Part shown: positions 36,397 through 46,036 of the stretch, piece by piece | How the letters are laid out: each line of letters begins with the position of its first letter | Numbering within the stretch: the stretch's first letter is position 1 | NCBI RefSeq assembly: GCF_965661665.1 | Contig: NZ_CBFIEO010000004.1 | Span: 100,643 to 164,642 of the forward strand | From: Cognatiyoonia sp965661665 | GTDB lineage: Bacteria > Pseudomonadota > Alphaproteobacteria > Rhodobacterales > Rhodobacteraceae | Direction: 5' to 3' | Length of the DNA: 64,000 nt | Notes under the pieces: model-generated | What the model saw: only the letters and a program-made list of their open reading frames with translations | The model's database searches: none | Told to the model about the DNA's origin: nothing | Position numbers and translations under genes: made by a program

Positions 36397-36843
36397 CTAC
36401 GTTCGTGCAGCTTGTCGCAAGACGCGCTCCAACCCGTCCAGAAATCGGGAGCGATCCGCCTTGGAAAAGGGCTTCCCACTGCCCTGCCGAAACGGATCAG
36501 CGGCCCGCAGATCAGCCATCAGATCGCGCGTGGCAAGCGTGTTGCCAATGTTCTTCTCGGTCAGCATGTCACCGTTGTGTTTAATGACCAACGCACCCGC
36601 TTCAATGCACTTTGACGCCAGAGGGATGTCACCAGTAACGACCACATCGCCCTTAGTCGCCCGATCCGCGATCCACATATCAGCCACATCAGGTCCATCC
36701 GGCACCACGACCGTTTCGACAAAGGGGTTCTGCGTGGGGCGAATACCGCCGTTTGAAACAACAAACATCTTCACTTTATGCCGCGTGCCGACACGCTCCA
36801 CCTCCGCCTTTACAGGGCAGGCGTCCGCATCGACATAGATCAT
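36397..36843 (-). CDS. YaiI/YqxD family protein (DUF188)
   Basis: 148 residues. Typical start MIYVDADACPVKAEVERV and the core VPDGPDVADMWIADRATKGDVVVTGDIPLA of DUF188, a PIN-like nuclease fold by structure prediction in the literature as I recall. Function not established. Overlaps fghA by four bases (ATGA). Confidence 0.93.
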   Translation of the reverse strand: MIYVDADACPVKAEVERVGTRHKVKMFVVSNGGIRPTQNPFVETVVVPDGPDVADMWIADRATKGDVVVTGDIPLASKCIEAGALVIKHNGDMLTEKNIGNTLATRDLMADLRAADPFRQGSGKPFSKADRSRFLDGLERVLRQAART

Positions 36844-37670
36844 GCGTAAAGCGCCTGCGCATGAAACGCGATGTGGTCTTCGATGAAGGTCGACACAAAG
36901 AAGTAGCTGTGATCATAGCCAGATTGCAGGCGCAGTTGCGCATTTTGGCGGCGTGTGGCGATTGCGGCGGCCAAATGCTCTGTCCCCAAGAGATCACCAA
37001 ACTGATCGTCGACTCCAGTGTCGATCAGGATCGGACCATCAAAGCCTCTTTCTTTCATTAGCAGTGTCGCATCGTGTTTGGCCCAAGCCGCCTCATCCTT
37101 GCCAAGGTAGGCCACCAACTGCTTGCGGCCCCAATCCGACGCTGTTGGATGGCAGATCGGGGCGAAGGCGGACACGGACGCAAACCGCCCTGCTTCATTC
37201 ATTGCAATGGTCAACGCCCCATGCCCACCCATGGAGTGACCCGTGATCCCCTGACGATCCATGTCGACTGAAAAATTCTCTCCAATCCAATCCGTCAGTT
37301 CAGACGTGATGTAGTCGTACATCTGATAGTGCGGTGACCAAGGCGCCTCAGTGGCGTTTACATAGAACCCCGCGCCTTGGCCCAAATCATAACCTTGGTC
37401 ATCCGCCACATCATCACCGCGTGGGGACGTATCAGGAAAAACCAACGCGATCCCATGCTCCGCCGCCCAGACCTGCGCAGCCGCTTTCGTCATTGCATTC
37501 TCATGGGTGCAGGTCAGGCCCGACAAATACCAAAGGACAGGCACACGGGCGTATTTCGCTTCTTCCGGTAGAAACAGGCCAAAGGTCATATCGCAATTGC
37601 AGGTGTTTGAGGCGTGGCGATAGACGCCTTGAACACCGTCAAAGCAGCGGTTTTCAGAAATGGTTTCCAT
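36840..37670 (-). CDS. fghA: S-formylglutathione hydrolase
   Basis: 276 residues of the esterase D family. Nucleophile Ser146 in GITGHSMGGHGA, the LTCTHENAMTKAAAQ block after the first strand (its Thr/Cys-His loop is typical of SFGH), the catalytic Asp/His near the end (LIDTGVDDQFGD and QSGYDHSYFFVSTF). Completes glutathione-dependent formaldehyde oxidation to formate. The formaldehyde dehydrogenase is not in the window. Confidence 0.95.
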   Translation of the reverse strand: METISENRCFDGVQGVYRHASNTCNCDMTFGLFLPEEAKYARVPVLWYLSGLTCTHENAMTKAAAQVWAAEHGIALVFPDTSPRGDDVADDQGYDLGQGAGFYVNATEAPWSPHYQMYDYITSELTDWIGENFSVDMDRQGITGHSMGGHGALTIAMNEAGRFASVSAFAPICHPTASDWGRKQLVAYLGKDEAAWAKHDATLLMKERGFDGPILIDTGVDDQFGDLLGTEHLAAAIATRRQNAQLRLQSGYDHSYFFVSTFIEDHIAFHAQALYA

Positions 37671-37708
37671 GTCAGGCCTCCTTTGCGCGTCTCATCGCTA
37701 GCGCAGGA

Positions 37709-38653
37709 TCAAAGACTTGTCACCCAAGCAATCACCATCGGCAGCGTGAGAATGCTAAGGACGGTCGACAAAAAGATCGCCGCTGATGCCCGCGCTGGGG
37801 CAACGTTGTAGGTCTGCGCAATCATGAAGACGTTGCCTGCCACCGGCAGGGCAGCCGCCGCAATCATGACACCTGCGGAGTAGGGGTCGATATTAAAGAC
37901 GGCCAAAGCAAAGAAAGCGACAGCCGCAGGGTGCAGCAATAGTTTGCAGACGGTCAGCCAGCTGGCCACTGACAGACGTTCCGCCGACTTTCCGGAAAGG
38001 GACGCGCCGATGGCGAATAAGGCACCGGGTGTTGCAGCTGATCCCAGCAGCTCTAGAAAAGCATTCACAGGTTTTGGAATTGGCAGGGCGAGCGCCGCAA
38101 ACAAAAAACCCACAACAATCGAGACCACCATTGGGTTCTTGAAAAGCCCCAAGATGACGGTCCCAAACGTACGGAGCCTGATCGCCCCTTCGCGCGATGC
38201 GGTGATGAGGATCACGATCAAACTGCTGAAGACCACAAGATCGACGGCCAGAACCATCATTACGGGGCCAATCGCGGCTTCCCCCAAAAGCAGCACGAGC
38301 ATTGGGATACCCAAAAAACCGACATTACCGATAATGGCGCATTGCGCCTCCACCGCCGCCTCCGCCATTCCGCGTTTTCGGATCAAAGCGATAACAGAGG
38401 CTAGCGCATAGACCACAACACAGCCCGCAAGATAGGCACCCATGAACGTCCAATCGAGCACATCTGTCAAAGACAGGTTCGCGGCAAAGCGGAACAACAT
38501 CGCTGATAGCGCGAAATAAAAGACAAAGCGTGTCAGATAGGCGGTGGCATCAGGCCCGAAGAATCCAACGCGCCCCGCGCCAAAGCCCAGCGCGATGATC
38601 GCAAAAAACGGGATAGTTTGGAGAAAAACCTCAGTCAAAGGTTCTCGCCACAC
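37709..38653 (-). CDS. AEC family transporter (auxin efflux carrier type)
   Basis: Up to 314 residues, about ten hydrophobic segments, with FVFYFALSAMLFRFAA near the N-terminus and the conserved late segment LPVAGNVFMIAQTYNVAP. Bacterial AEC proteins move malate, other organic acids or unknown solutes across the inner membrane. The start may be a TTG at 38641 just beyond the broken upstream gene; the two overlap, implying coupled translation. Confidence 0.88.
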   Translation of the reverse strand: MWREPLTEVFLQTIPFFAIIALGFGAGRVGFFGPDATAYLTRFVFYFALSAMLFRFAANLSLTDVLDWTFMGAYLAGCVVVYALASVIALIRKRGMAEAAVEAQCAIIGNVGFLGIPMLVLLLGEAAIGPVMMVLAVDLVVFSSLIVILITASREGAIRLRTFGTVILGLFKNPMVVSIVVGFLFAALALPIPKPVNAFLELLGSAATPGALFAIGASLSGKSAERLSVASWLTVCKLLLHPAAVAFFALAVFNIDPYSAGVMIAAAALPVAGNVFMIAQTYNVAPARASAAIFLSTVLSILTLPMVIAWVTSL

Positions 38654-39570
38654 GACCCAAAAGCATGAAGGCCCGCGCGCTGCGTGTCTCTGACAGTGCG
38701 ATCAAGTCCTCGTCGGAGGCTTCGGTCTCATAGGTAATAAGCATCTGATCAAATCGCCACAGGAAGTGATGCGCCGCATCGCGGAAGATCGTGTCTTCGC
38801 GAATCCACGCAGCCGTCAAAACAAGCGAAGACCGATCCCGTACGCCGCCAAATCTCTGGCCGTGCTCGATCTGGGCGCAGGTCGTCCATATTCATGCCAT
38901 CCTGCGACAGCAGTGTCAGAATGTCTTGCGCAGCTTGAACCAACTGCCGCACATTGCGATCTTTCAGCGCACGGCGCAGAGCGGAAAACCCTTCGGTATC
39001 TTGATCCGTGTCTGGAAAGTTCAGCGCCCGAACCAAATCACTCCGCGACAGGATGGGGGCCATATCTTCGCTCGATGTGCCTAGCTCCAACGTCGGCGGC
39101 GCATCGCTGATGTCGACCTTTGGCGCGGCCGACGGCGCGGTGGAGAGGCACCCGTCGCGAGAGGAGGCGAAAGTAGCTAAGGCAGACTCTGTCTTTTTAG
39201 CGGTCTGCGCAATTTCGTTCAGCTTCCGCTCAACCGTTGGGCCAGAGTTTTGGCCCGCGAGTTTCTGACCTGCAATGGTTTCCCGCATCCCATCAATCGC
39301 GGACTGCAAACGCGCCGATTCCTCCCGCATAACTTTTGCGGAGCGTGCGGCCACGGCAGCCACCCAGATCATCGCGATTGGCAATAAAATGGCGATCAGG
39401 ATCAAAATGATCCGCAAGCTGTCAAACCCGCTTTCACCAGATTGCGGCGGCAGGATCAGGAAAAACAAGCCAACCACAAACAACCAGCCCACGGACAAGA
39501 CAATCGCGATAATCTCGGATGAGCTTATCGTGGTATCTCTCGCGACTTGGACTGGACGTTCTTCTGACAT
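38631..39570 (-). pseudogene. Two-segment membrane hypothetical protein, frameshifted
   Basis: ATG 39570 begins a protein with two membrane segments (about 20-42 and 50-73, IIAIVLSVGWLFVVGLFF and IILILIAILLPIAMIWVAAV), a coiled-coil stretch and a helical domain. The family frame leaves at PEIWRR and resumes in another phase at RFGGVRDRSSLVLTAAWIRE, ending VARTFD at 38631. The break is at 38845-38858. Restoring CAGAGATTTGG after GAGATTTGG would repair it, so an 11-bp loss between short repeats is likely. Conserved in Roseobacters by appearance; function unknown. Confidence 0.75.
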
Positions 39571-39584
39571 CGCCCCCCGCCTGC

Positions 39585-40055
39585 CTATTTGTAGGTGATG
39601 GACAGGATCTCGTACGACCGAGTTCCGCCAGGTGTTTTCACGTCAACGCTGTCACCTTCGTCCTTGCCAATCAAAGCGCGGGCCAATGGTGACTTCATGT
39701 TCAAAAGACCCGCATCAATGTCAGCTTCATACTCACCAACAATCTGATAATTCTTTTCTTCGTCCGTATCTTCATCAACCAGCTCAACAGTCGCGCCAAA
39801 CTTGATGCTGCCAGACAGCTTTGTGGGGTCGATCACATCAGCGAGCGAAATCACACCCTCAAGCTCTTTCACGCGCCCCTCGATGAAGGACTGCTTTTCC
39901 TTGGCGGAATGATATTCCGCATTCTCGGACAAATCGCCATGCTCGCGGGCCTCGGCGATGGCTTTGATGATGGCCGGACGCTCAACCGTTTTCAGGTGCT
40001 TCAGCTCCCCATTGAGCTTATCGAATCCTGCCTGAGTGAGTGGAATTTTATCCAT
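39585..40055 (-). CDS. greA: Transcription elongation factor GreA
   Basis: 156 residues. N-terminal coiled coil starting MDKIPLTQAGFDKLNGELK with the acidic tip region (AREHGDLSENAEYHSAKE), and C-terminal FKBP-like domain with SPLARALIGKDEGDSV. Stimulates transcript cleavage in backtracked RNA polymerase. Complete and secure. Confidence 0.97.
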   Translation of the reverse strand: MDKIPLTQAGFDKLNGELKHLKTVERPAIIKAIAEAREHGDLSENAEYHSAKEKQSFIEGRVKELEGVISLADVIDPTKLSGSIKFGATVELVDEDTDEEKNYQIVGEYEADIDAGLLNMKSPLARALIGKDEGDSVDVKTPGGTRSYEILSITYK

Positions 40056-40142
40056 AATTCTGCGCCCTTCTAATACACCGGCCCTAATAATCGGACGTTA
40101 ATAACTTAATTTGCCAGTTCACTGTCAAGTGCAAGGCCCGAA

Positions 40143-40173
40143 TGACGTCGTGCATCGATGTTGTGACGTCGTG
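40143..40173. promoter_or_regulatory. Direct repeat TGACGTCGTG x2
   Basis: TGACGTCGTG at 40143-40152 recurs exactly at 40164-40173, a 21-base period (two helical turns), 90-120 bases before the ETF-QO start and on the greA side of the divergent region. Fits a dimer-dimer operator; no regulator is adjacent to assign. Confidence 0.35.
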
Positions 40174-40259
40174 TTTCGTTTGCGCATGAAAATGACCTGC
40201 GATAATTTCACACAAAACCCAGGGACGGGTCCGCGGACCCAAGTAGCAAAGGTACAGGA

Positions 40260-41912
40260 ATGTCCGAAATTGAACGCGAAGCAATGGACTATGATGTCGT
40301 CATCGTAGGCGCTGGACCTGCTGGTCTTTCGGCAGCTATCCGCTTGAAGCAACTTGATGCCGACCTTGATGTGGTTGTGCTCGAAAAAGGCTCAGAAGTG
40401 GGCGCGCACATCCTGTCTGGTGCGGTGCTTGACCCGTCTGGTCTGGATGCGCTGATCCCTGACTGGAAAGACAAGGGTGCACCAATCACCGTGAAGGTGA
40501 AAGAGGATAACTTCTATGTCCTCGGCGAGGCCGGTCAGCTGCGCCTTCCAAACTTCATCATGCCACCGCTGATGAACAACCACGGCAACTACATCGTCTC
40601 CATGGGCAATGTCTGTCGTTGGATGGCGGAACAGGCCGAAGCAATGGGCGTCGAAATCTTCCCCGGCATGGCCTGTTCAGAGCTGGTTTACGGCGAAAAT
40701 GGCGAACTGAGAGGCGTTGTTGCTGGCGAGTTCGGCAAAGAAGCTGACGGTTCGATGGGACCAAACTACGAGCCCGGCATGGTTCTGAACGGCAAGTATG
40801 TCTTCCTTTCCGAAGGCGTGCGTGGATCGCTGTCGAAAGAAGTGATCGAAAAGTTCGGCCTTGCCGATGATTGCGACGTGCCAAAGTTTGGCATTGGCAT
40901 GAAGGAAATTTGGGAAATCAAGCCAGAGAACCACAACGAAGGCGAAGTCACCCACTCCATGGGTTGGCCACTTGGTTTCAAAAACTCTGGCGGGTCGTTC
41001 ATGTACCACTTGGACAATAACCAAGTGTACGTCGGCTACATCGTCGATCTGAACTACAAGAACCCGCACCTGTTCCCATACATGGAGTTCCAGCGGTTCA
41101 AGCATCACCCGCGCATCGCCAAAGTGCTCGAGGGTGGTAAGCGCGTGGCCTACGGCGCGCGTGCGGTGACCAAAGGCGGCTTCCAGTCGATCCCGCAAGC
41201 CACGTTCCCAGGTGGTGCGCTTCTGGGCTGTTCGCTTGGCCTGGTGAACCTGCCGCGGATCAAGGGCAACCACAACGCCATGCACTCTGGCCGTCAGGCG
41301 GCCGATGCGGCCTATGCGGCGATCAAAGCAGGCCGCGCTGGCGACACGCTTCAGGAGTACCACGACGCGATCAAATCTGGTCCAGTGGGCAAAGACCTTA
41401 AGCGCGTGCGCAACGTGGCACCGTTGAATGCCAAGTTCGGTCCTTTGGGCGGCCTTGCCCTTGGTGGTTTTGACATGTGGTTCCAGACGATCTTCAAGGT
41501 CAGCCCATTCGGCACTGTCAAGCACGGAAAGAATGACGCACAAAGCACGGAACCCGCCTCAAAACACAAGCCAATCGACTATGCAAAACCCGATGGCGTC
41601 CTGTCCTTTGACCGTCTCACAAATGTTGCGTTCAGCTTCACCAATCACGAGGAAAGCCAGCCTGCGCACCTGAAACTCAGGGACGCAAGCATCCCCGTTG
41701 GTGTGAACCTGCCTAAGTTTGCAGGCCCATCCGCCCGCTACTGTCCTGCTGGCGTATACGAGTTTGTTGAGGAGGAAGGCAAAGATACCCGCTTCCAAAT
41801 CAACTTCCAAAACTGCGTCCATTGCAAGACCTGCGATATTAAGGACCCAATCGAGAACATCACCTGGACGGTGCCGCAGGGCGGCGACGGACCAAACTAT
41901 CCAAATATGTGA
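40260..41912 (+). CDS. Electron transfer flavoprotein-ubiquinone oxidoreductase
   Basis: 550 residues. FAD motif VIVGAGPAGLSAAIRLKQL with the GAHILSGAVLDPSGLDALIPDW block, membrane-facing region, and C-terminal 4Fe-4S ferredoxin domain (RYCPAGVYEF, NCVHCKTCDIKDP). It takes electrons from ETF, fed by acyl-CoA and dimethylglycine-type dehydrogenases, to ubiquinone. ATG 40260 is 204 bases from greA, divergent. A hairpin lies just past the stop. The minus frame 40677-41543 is a shadow. Confidence 0.97.
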   Translation: MSEIEREAMDYDVVIVGAGPAGLSAAIRLKQLDADLDVVVLEKGSEVGAHILSGAVLDPSGLDALIPDWKDKGAPITVKVKEDNFYVLGEAGQLRLPNFIMPPLMNNHGNYIVSMGNVCRWMAEQAEAMGVEIFPGMACSELVYGENGELRGVVAGEFGKEADGSMGPNYEPGMVLNGKYVFLSEGVRGSLSKEVIEKFGLADDCDVPKFGIGMKEIWEIKPENHNEGEVTHSMGWPLGFKNSGGSFMYHLDNNQVYVGYIVDLNYKNPHLFPYMEFQRFKHHPRIAKVLEGGKRVAYGARAVTKGGFQSIPQATFPGGALLGCSLGLVNLPRIKGNHNAMHSGRQAADAAYAAIKAGRAGDTLQEYHDAIKSGPVGKDLKRVRNVAPLNAKFGPLGGLALGGFDMWFQTIFKVSPFGTVKHGKNDAQSTEPASKHKPIDYAKPDGVLSFDRLTNVAFSFTNHEESQPAHLKLRDASIPVGVNLPKFAGPSARYCPAGVYEFVEEEGKDTRFQINFQNCVHCKTCDIKDPIENITWTVPQGGDGPNYPNM

Positions 41913-41918
41913 TCTACT

Positions 41919-41948
41919 CGGCGGGGTGTCCGACGCGACATCCCGCCG
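41919..41948 (+). terminator. Hairpin after ETF-QO gene
   Basis: CGGCGGGGTGTC (41919-41930) pairs with GACATCCCGCCG (41937-41948) with one G-T wobble and a six-base loop, seven bases beyond the stop at 41912. Followed by CTTCACAGCTTCTTTC rather than a pure T run, so termination is likely but not ideal. Confidence 0.7.
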
Positions 41949-42029
41949 CTTCACAGCTTCTTTCATTGCCACTGCCGGATCGCTTGCCTAACCTGCTCTG
42001 ACAGGTGTCAAAGCTATGGGTATGTATCA

Positions 42030-43482
42030 GTGAAAAACGGTCTGGCGCGCGCAGTCTTTGCAGGTTTTTTGATCTCAACAGCAATTCCAGCCGATGCAGA
42101 TGCCAACCTTGGTGCCTACCTCGCCGCCCGCCAAGCCGCGATGGAGGCGGATTACCAAGCCGCGGCGCGGTATTACACCGAAGCACTGGTCGCTGATCCC
42201 ACAAACCCGCAACTGCTTGAGAACGCGGCCAATTCATTCACAGGTCTGGGCCAGTTTGACCGCGCGGCGCCGATTGCCGATCAGATGGTCGCGCTTGAAA
42301 TCCGCACGCAACTTGCGTCGATCATTCGTTTCACATCCGCCGCCAGTAATGACAACTGGGACCGCGTCTTTTCCGACCTCGAAAGCGGTTTGATGGTCAG
42401 CCCGCTTGTGGATGGCTTGATCCAAGGGTGGGCTGCGATGGGCGAGGGCGACGTGGACCGCGCGATTGAGAACTTTGATGCGGCGATCGAGATACCGCAA
42501 ACGCGCAATTATAGCATTTATCACAAGGCGCTAGCACTGGCCTCGGCAGGCGACTTTGAAGGCGCGGATGCGCTTCTGGCCAGCCCCAAGGACGGGCGCG
42601 CTTTCAGTTCCCGTTCTGCCATCGCGCACGCGCAAGTGCTGAGCCAATTGTCTCGCAATTCTGACGCACTAGAGATGCTTCAGGCCGTCTTTGGCCAAAC
42701 CCGCAATTCAACCGTACTAGACCTGCGCACACGGCTGACGAATGGGGAGACGGTTCCCTTCACGATGGTCCGCGATGCAAAGGCAGGCATTGGCGAAGTC
42801 TTCTTGATGGTGGCGGATCTTCTGCGCGACGAGACGGCGGATGGCTACATCCTGACCTACACCCGTGCGGCCGAATACCTCGACTCCACAAACACCGAGG
42901 CCACCCTCGCAAGTGCCCGATTGCTGGAGCAGATGGATCGGTATGAACTGGCCAGCGAAACCTACTGCCAAAATCGGAGCAGACAACCCCGCCTATGTGG
43001 GGGCAGAGCTAGGCCGCATTGACGTGCTGCGCCGCGCAGATCGATTGGACGCCGCGGCTGAAGTCGCAGACGCTTTGGCACGGTCGCACCCTGACCGGCC
43101 GTCGGTCCATGCGAAACTCGGCGACGTGCGGCGCGAGTTGAAGGACTATGAAGATGCCGTTGCCGCCTATTCCAACGCCTTGGCAAAATTCGACGACGAA
43201 GACAGCGCGCGGTGGGTCGTCTACTACACCCGCGCGATTGCCTATCACGCAATCGACCAATGGCCGGAGGCAGAGGCCGATTTCAGATCTGCCCTAGAAC
43301 TAAACCCTGAACAACCACAAGTGCTCAATTACCTCGGTTACTCTCTCGTCGAACGGGGGGAGAAGCTCGACGAAGCGCTAGAAATGATTGATACCGCTGT
43401 CGCTGCTCGACCCGATAGTGGAGCGATTGTCGACAGCCTTGGCTGGGTTTTGTTCCAACTCGGACGCTATGAGGATTCCGTT
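42030..43482 (+). pseudogene. Tetratricopeptide-repeat protein, frameshifted and gapped
   Basis: GTG start, exported (signal to ADADA), then TPR helices through about 480 residues. The first frame derails after ELASETY; the second continues KIGADNPAYVGAELGRIDV with clear TPRs (VLNYLGYSLVERGEKLDEALEM, AIVDSLGWVLFQLGRYEDSV) until the N block 43483-43728. Removing the T at 42966 (TACTGCC to TACGCC) rejoins them. Conserved next to ispB in this group as I recall. Probably a periplasmic scaffold. One base only, so sequencing error is possible. The C-terminus lies in the Ns. Confidence 0.8.
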
Positions 43483-43728
43483 NNNNNNNNNNNNNNNNNN
43501 NNNNNNNNNNNNNNNNNNNNNNNNNNNNNNNNNNNNNNNNNNNNNNNNNNNNNNNNNNNNNNNNNNNNNNNNNNNNNNNNNNNNNNNNNNNNNNNNNNNN
43601 NNNNNNNNNNNNNNNNNNNNNNNNNNNNNNNNNNNNNNNNNNNNNNNNNNNNNNNNNNNNNNNNNNNNNNNNNNNNNNNNNNNNNNNNNNNNNNNNNNNN
43701 NNNNNNNNNNNNNNNNNNNNNNNNNNNN
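43483..43728. other. Assembly gap (N block)
   Basis: 246 unknown bases. They hide the convergent 3' ends of the TPR gene and ispB and anything between them. Confidence 0.99.
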
Positions 43729-44723
43729 TTGATCCGCGCGACCACGTAGTCAGCAAGATCAATCAGCATGTCTTTCAAGTCATGATCCGGCAACTCGGTG
43801 AGGGACGCTTTCGCGCTCTCTGACCACGCGAGCGCAGTCAGGCGTGTCGCCTCCAACGTGCCGTGCTTTTTAAGGTAAAATATCGCCGTCTCAAGGTCGC
43901 CGTCGACTTGCTTGCCCTTTGCGATGGTCCGTTCCCAGAAGACGCTTTCTTCTTCATTCGCCAAAGCAACGGCGCGGATCACGGGCAGGGTCAGCTTCCG
44001 TTCGCGGAAATCATCACCTGTATTTTTCCCAATGGCATCTGATCCACCGTAATCGAGTAGATCATCCACTATCTGAAACGAAATCCCCAACGCATCGCCA
44101 TAATCAAAGAGCGCCTTCACCGTTGCGTCAGGCTGACCAGCAATCACACCACCAACTTCCATCGCGGCAGAGAAGAGCGCAGCCGTCTTTCCGCGCACAA
44201 TCTTGAGATAGACGTCCTCAGTCGTCGAAAGATCAGACGCGGCAGTCAGTTGCAACACCTCACCCTCAGCAATCGTAGCGGCGGCATTTGCCAGAATATC
44301 TAGGACGCGAAGCGATCCGGTTTCCACCATCAACTGGAATGAGCGCGCGAAGAGGTAGTCGCCCACCAGAACGCTCGACGTGTTGTCCCAAAGCAGGTTC
44401 GCGGTTGGGCGCCCACGGCGCTGACCGCTTTCATCGACCACATCATCATGCAGGAGCGTTGCGGTGTGAATAAACTCCACCGTCGCCGCCAGATGCACGT
44501 GGTAGGGACCGGAATAGCCGCACATGCGGGCAGAGGCGAGCGTCAGCATAGGCCGCAAACGTTTGCCGCCTGCATTGACCAAATGCGCCGTCACTTCCGG
44601 GATACGCGGTGCATGTTCGGACGCCATCCGCTCTTGGATCATCTGGTTTACAGCGTCCAAATCCTCAGCCAAAGCGCCGGCCAAACGTTCGTGCGGTTTA
44701 GTTGCGGCGTGATCAAGGCCCAT
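43729..44723 (-). CDS. ispB: Polyprenyl (octa/decaprenyl) diphosphate synthase, C-terminus in gap
   Basis: About 331 visible residues. Trans-prenyltransferase motifs GGKRLRPML, first Asp-rich LLHDDVVDESGQRRGRPTANLLW, and second FQIVDDLLDYGGSD with DDFRERKLTLP. Makes the ubiquinone side chain. ATG 44723 (MGLDHAATKPHERL) is favoured over TTG 44750. The frame reaches VVARI at the gap edge, where relatives end within a few residues, so almost all is seen. Divergent from a DUF2007 gene. Confidence 0.93.
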
Positions 44724-44778
44724 GCGCAATTCCGTTACATGAATGGACAAAGACTAAAGCAAGTCTTACGTCGAAAAT

Positions 44779-44997
44779 ATGAAAGAGCTTTTGCGGACAA
44801 ACGACCTGACAGTCATTGCATTTGCGACCGCCCTTCTGGATGGCGAGGGTATAACTTGCTTTACTTTCGACGTAAATATGAGCGTGCTGGAAGGCAGCAT
44901 AGGCATAATGCCGCGCCGCCTGATGGTTGCGGACAAAGATTTATTCATTGCGGAGGCCGTAATGCGCGACGCGGACATCGATCTGGGCCGTGAGTGA
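44779..44997 (+). CDS. DUF2007 domain protein
   Basis: 72 residues: MKELLRTNDLTVIAFATALLDGEGI then RRLMVADKDLFIAEAVMRDADI, the pattern of DUF2007 (a small signal-transducing-type domain of unknown ligand). Overlaps the methyltransferase start by eight bases, so translated with it. Confidence 0.85.
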   Translation: MKELLRTNDLTVIAFATALLDGEGITCFTFDVNMSVLEGSIGIMPRRLMVADKDLFIAEAVMRDADIDLGRE

Positions 44998-45745
44998 CGC
45001 ACTGACACAGGACGACTTTCTTGGCGGGCGCATCAAGATCACGCAGCCGCAAAAAGGGTATCGTGCTGGCGTCGATGCCGTCCTGTTGGCCTCTGCTGTC
45101 GCGGCCCATTCCGGGCAATCCGTGCTCGACCTTGGATGCGGCGTCGGCACGGCAGCGCTCTGCCTTCATGCCCGCGGGCCAAACCTGCGGATGGTTGGGA
45201 TAGAAATTCAAGACAACTACGCCGCACTGGCACGAGAGAACGCCAGAGACGCAAATGCTGATCTGAGTGTTGTGGTGGCTGATGTCGCTGATCTGCCAAA
45301 TGACATCCGGCAAATGCAGTTTGACCATGTCATCACCAACCCACCCTATTTTGAGCGGAGCAGAGGCCACTCTTCAACTAACGCTGGCCGCGACACCGCC
45401 TTGGGCGGCGCCACGTCGTTAGAGGACTGGCTCATCGCCGGGATCAAACGTGTGGCCGCAAAGGGCACTCTGACGGTCATCCAGCGAGTTGAGCGGCTGC
45501 CAGAGGTGATGAAAGCCATTGACGGGCGGATGGGATCGATCCGCTTGCGCCCGATCGTGCCGCGTGAGGGGAAGCCCGGAAAACTCTTCCTTCTGCAAGC
45601 GAAACAGGACGGGAAAGCCCCGTTTGTCCTGCTGCCGCCACTTGTGATGCATGAAGGCAATCACCATATCGGAGGTGTAGAAAGCTACACCGCCCCCGTT
45701 CGTGCGATTTTGCGAGGCGGTGAAAAACTAGGCTGGGACGGTTAA
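44990..45745 (+). CDS. TrmN6-like class I methyltransferase
   Basis: 251 residues, GTG start. SAM motif VLDLGCGVGTAALCLHAR, catalytic NPPY in VITNPPYFERS and lead sequence GRIKITQPQKGYRAGVDAVLLA. Matches the tRNA1(Val) A37 N6-methyltransferase group (TrmN6/YfiC). Rhodobacterales members may act on another RNA, so the name is at family level. Confidence 0.9.
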   Translation: MSDALTQDDFLGGRIKITQPQKGYRAGVDAVLLASAVAAHSGQSVLDLGCGVGTAALCLHARGPNLRMVGIEIQDNYAALARENARDANADLSVVVADVADLPNDIRQMQFDHVITNPPYFERSRGHSSTNAGRDTALGGATSLEDWLIAGIKRVAAKGTLTVIQRVERLPEVMKAIDGRMGSIRLRPIVPREGKPGKLFLLQAKQDGKAPFVLLPPLVMHEGNHHIGGVESYTAPVRAILRGGEKLGWDG

Positions 45746-45798
45746 GCTTTTCGCAAGAATTCGGGTGGAAACTCTAAGTTTACGGAAATTTCTGCCCT

Positions 45799-45818
45799 GC
45801 GGCGTGACAGAACGCCGC
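45799..45818 (+). terminator. Hairpin between TrmN6-like and DUF465 genes
   Basis: Perfect GCGGCGT / ACGCCGC stem with loop GACAGA, 53 bases past the methyltransferase stop, followed only by GTTTGTGG. A weak terminator or a leader structure of the DUF465 mRNA. Confidence 0.4.
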
Positions 45819-45862
45819 GTTTGTGGTCCACTCAACCCATAACCGAACATTGGAGGATTGAT

Positions 45863-46036
45863 ATGAGCTTGGGTTCACGCGTTACGGAACTGAAGAAAAA
45901 ACACGCGCATCTCTCGACATCGGTAGAAAAGCTTCAGCGCAGCCCAGCAAGTGACGATCTCGAAATCGCCCAACTCAAAAAAGAAAAGCTGCATATCAAA
46001 GAGGAAATTTCCCGCCTAAGCACGCAAATCGCTTAG
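45863..46036 (+). CDS. DUF465 (YdcH-like) small helical protein
   Basis: 57 residues, almost wholly helical coiled coil: RVTELKKKHAHLSTSVEKL, then LEIAQLKKEKLHIKEEISRL. ATG 45863 has GGAGG at ideal spacing. DUF465 proteins are widespread short coiled coils of unknown role. Convergent with the LysR gene with a four-base overlap. Confidence 0.9.
   Translation: MSLGSRVTELKKKHAHLSTSVEKLQRSPASDDLEIAQLKKEKLHIKEEISRLSTQIA

Noticed and set aside
40677..41543. 288-codon minus frame
   Set aside because: Shadow of the ETF-QO gene, which has full family motifs.
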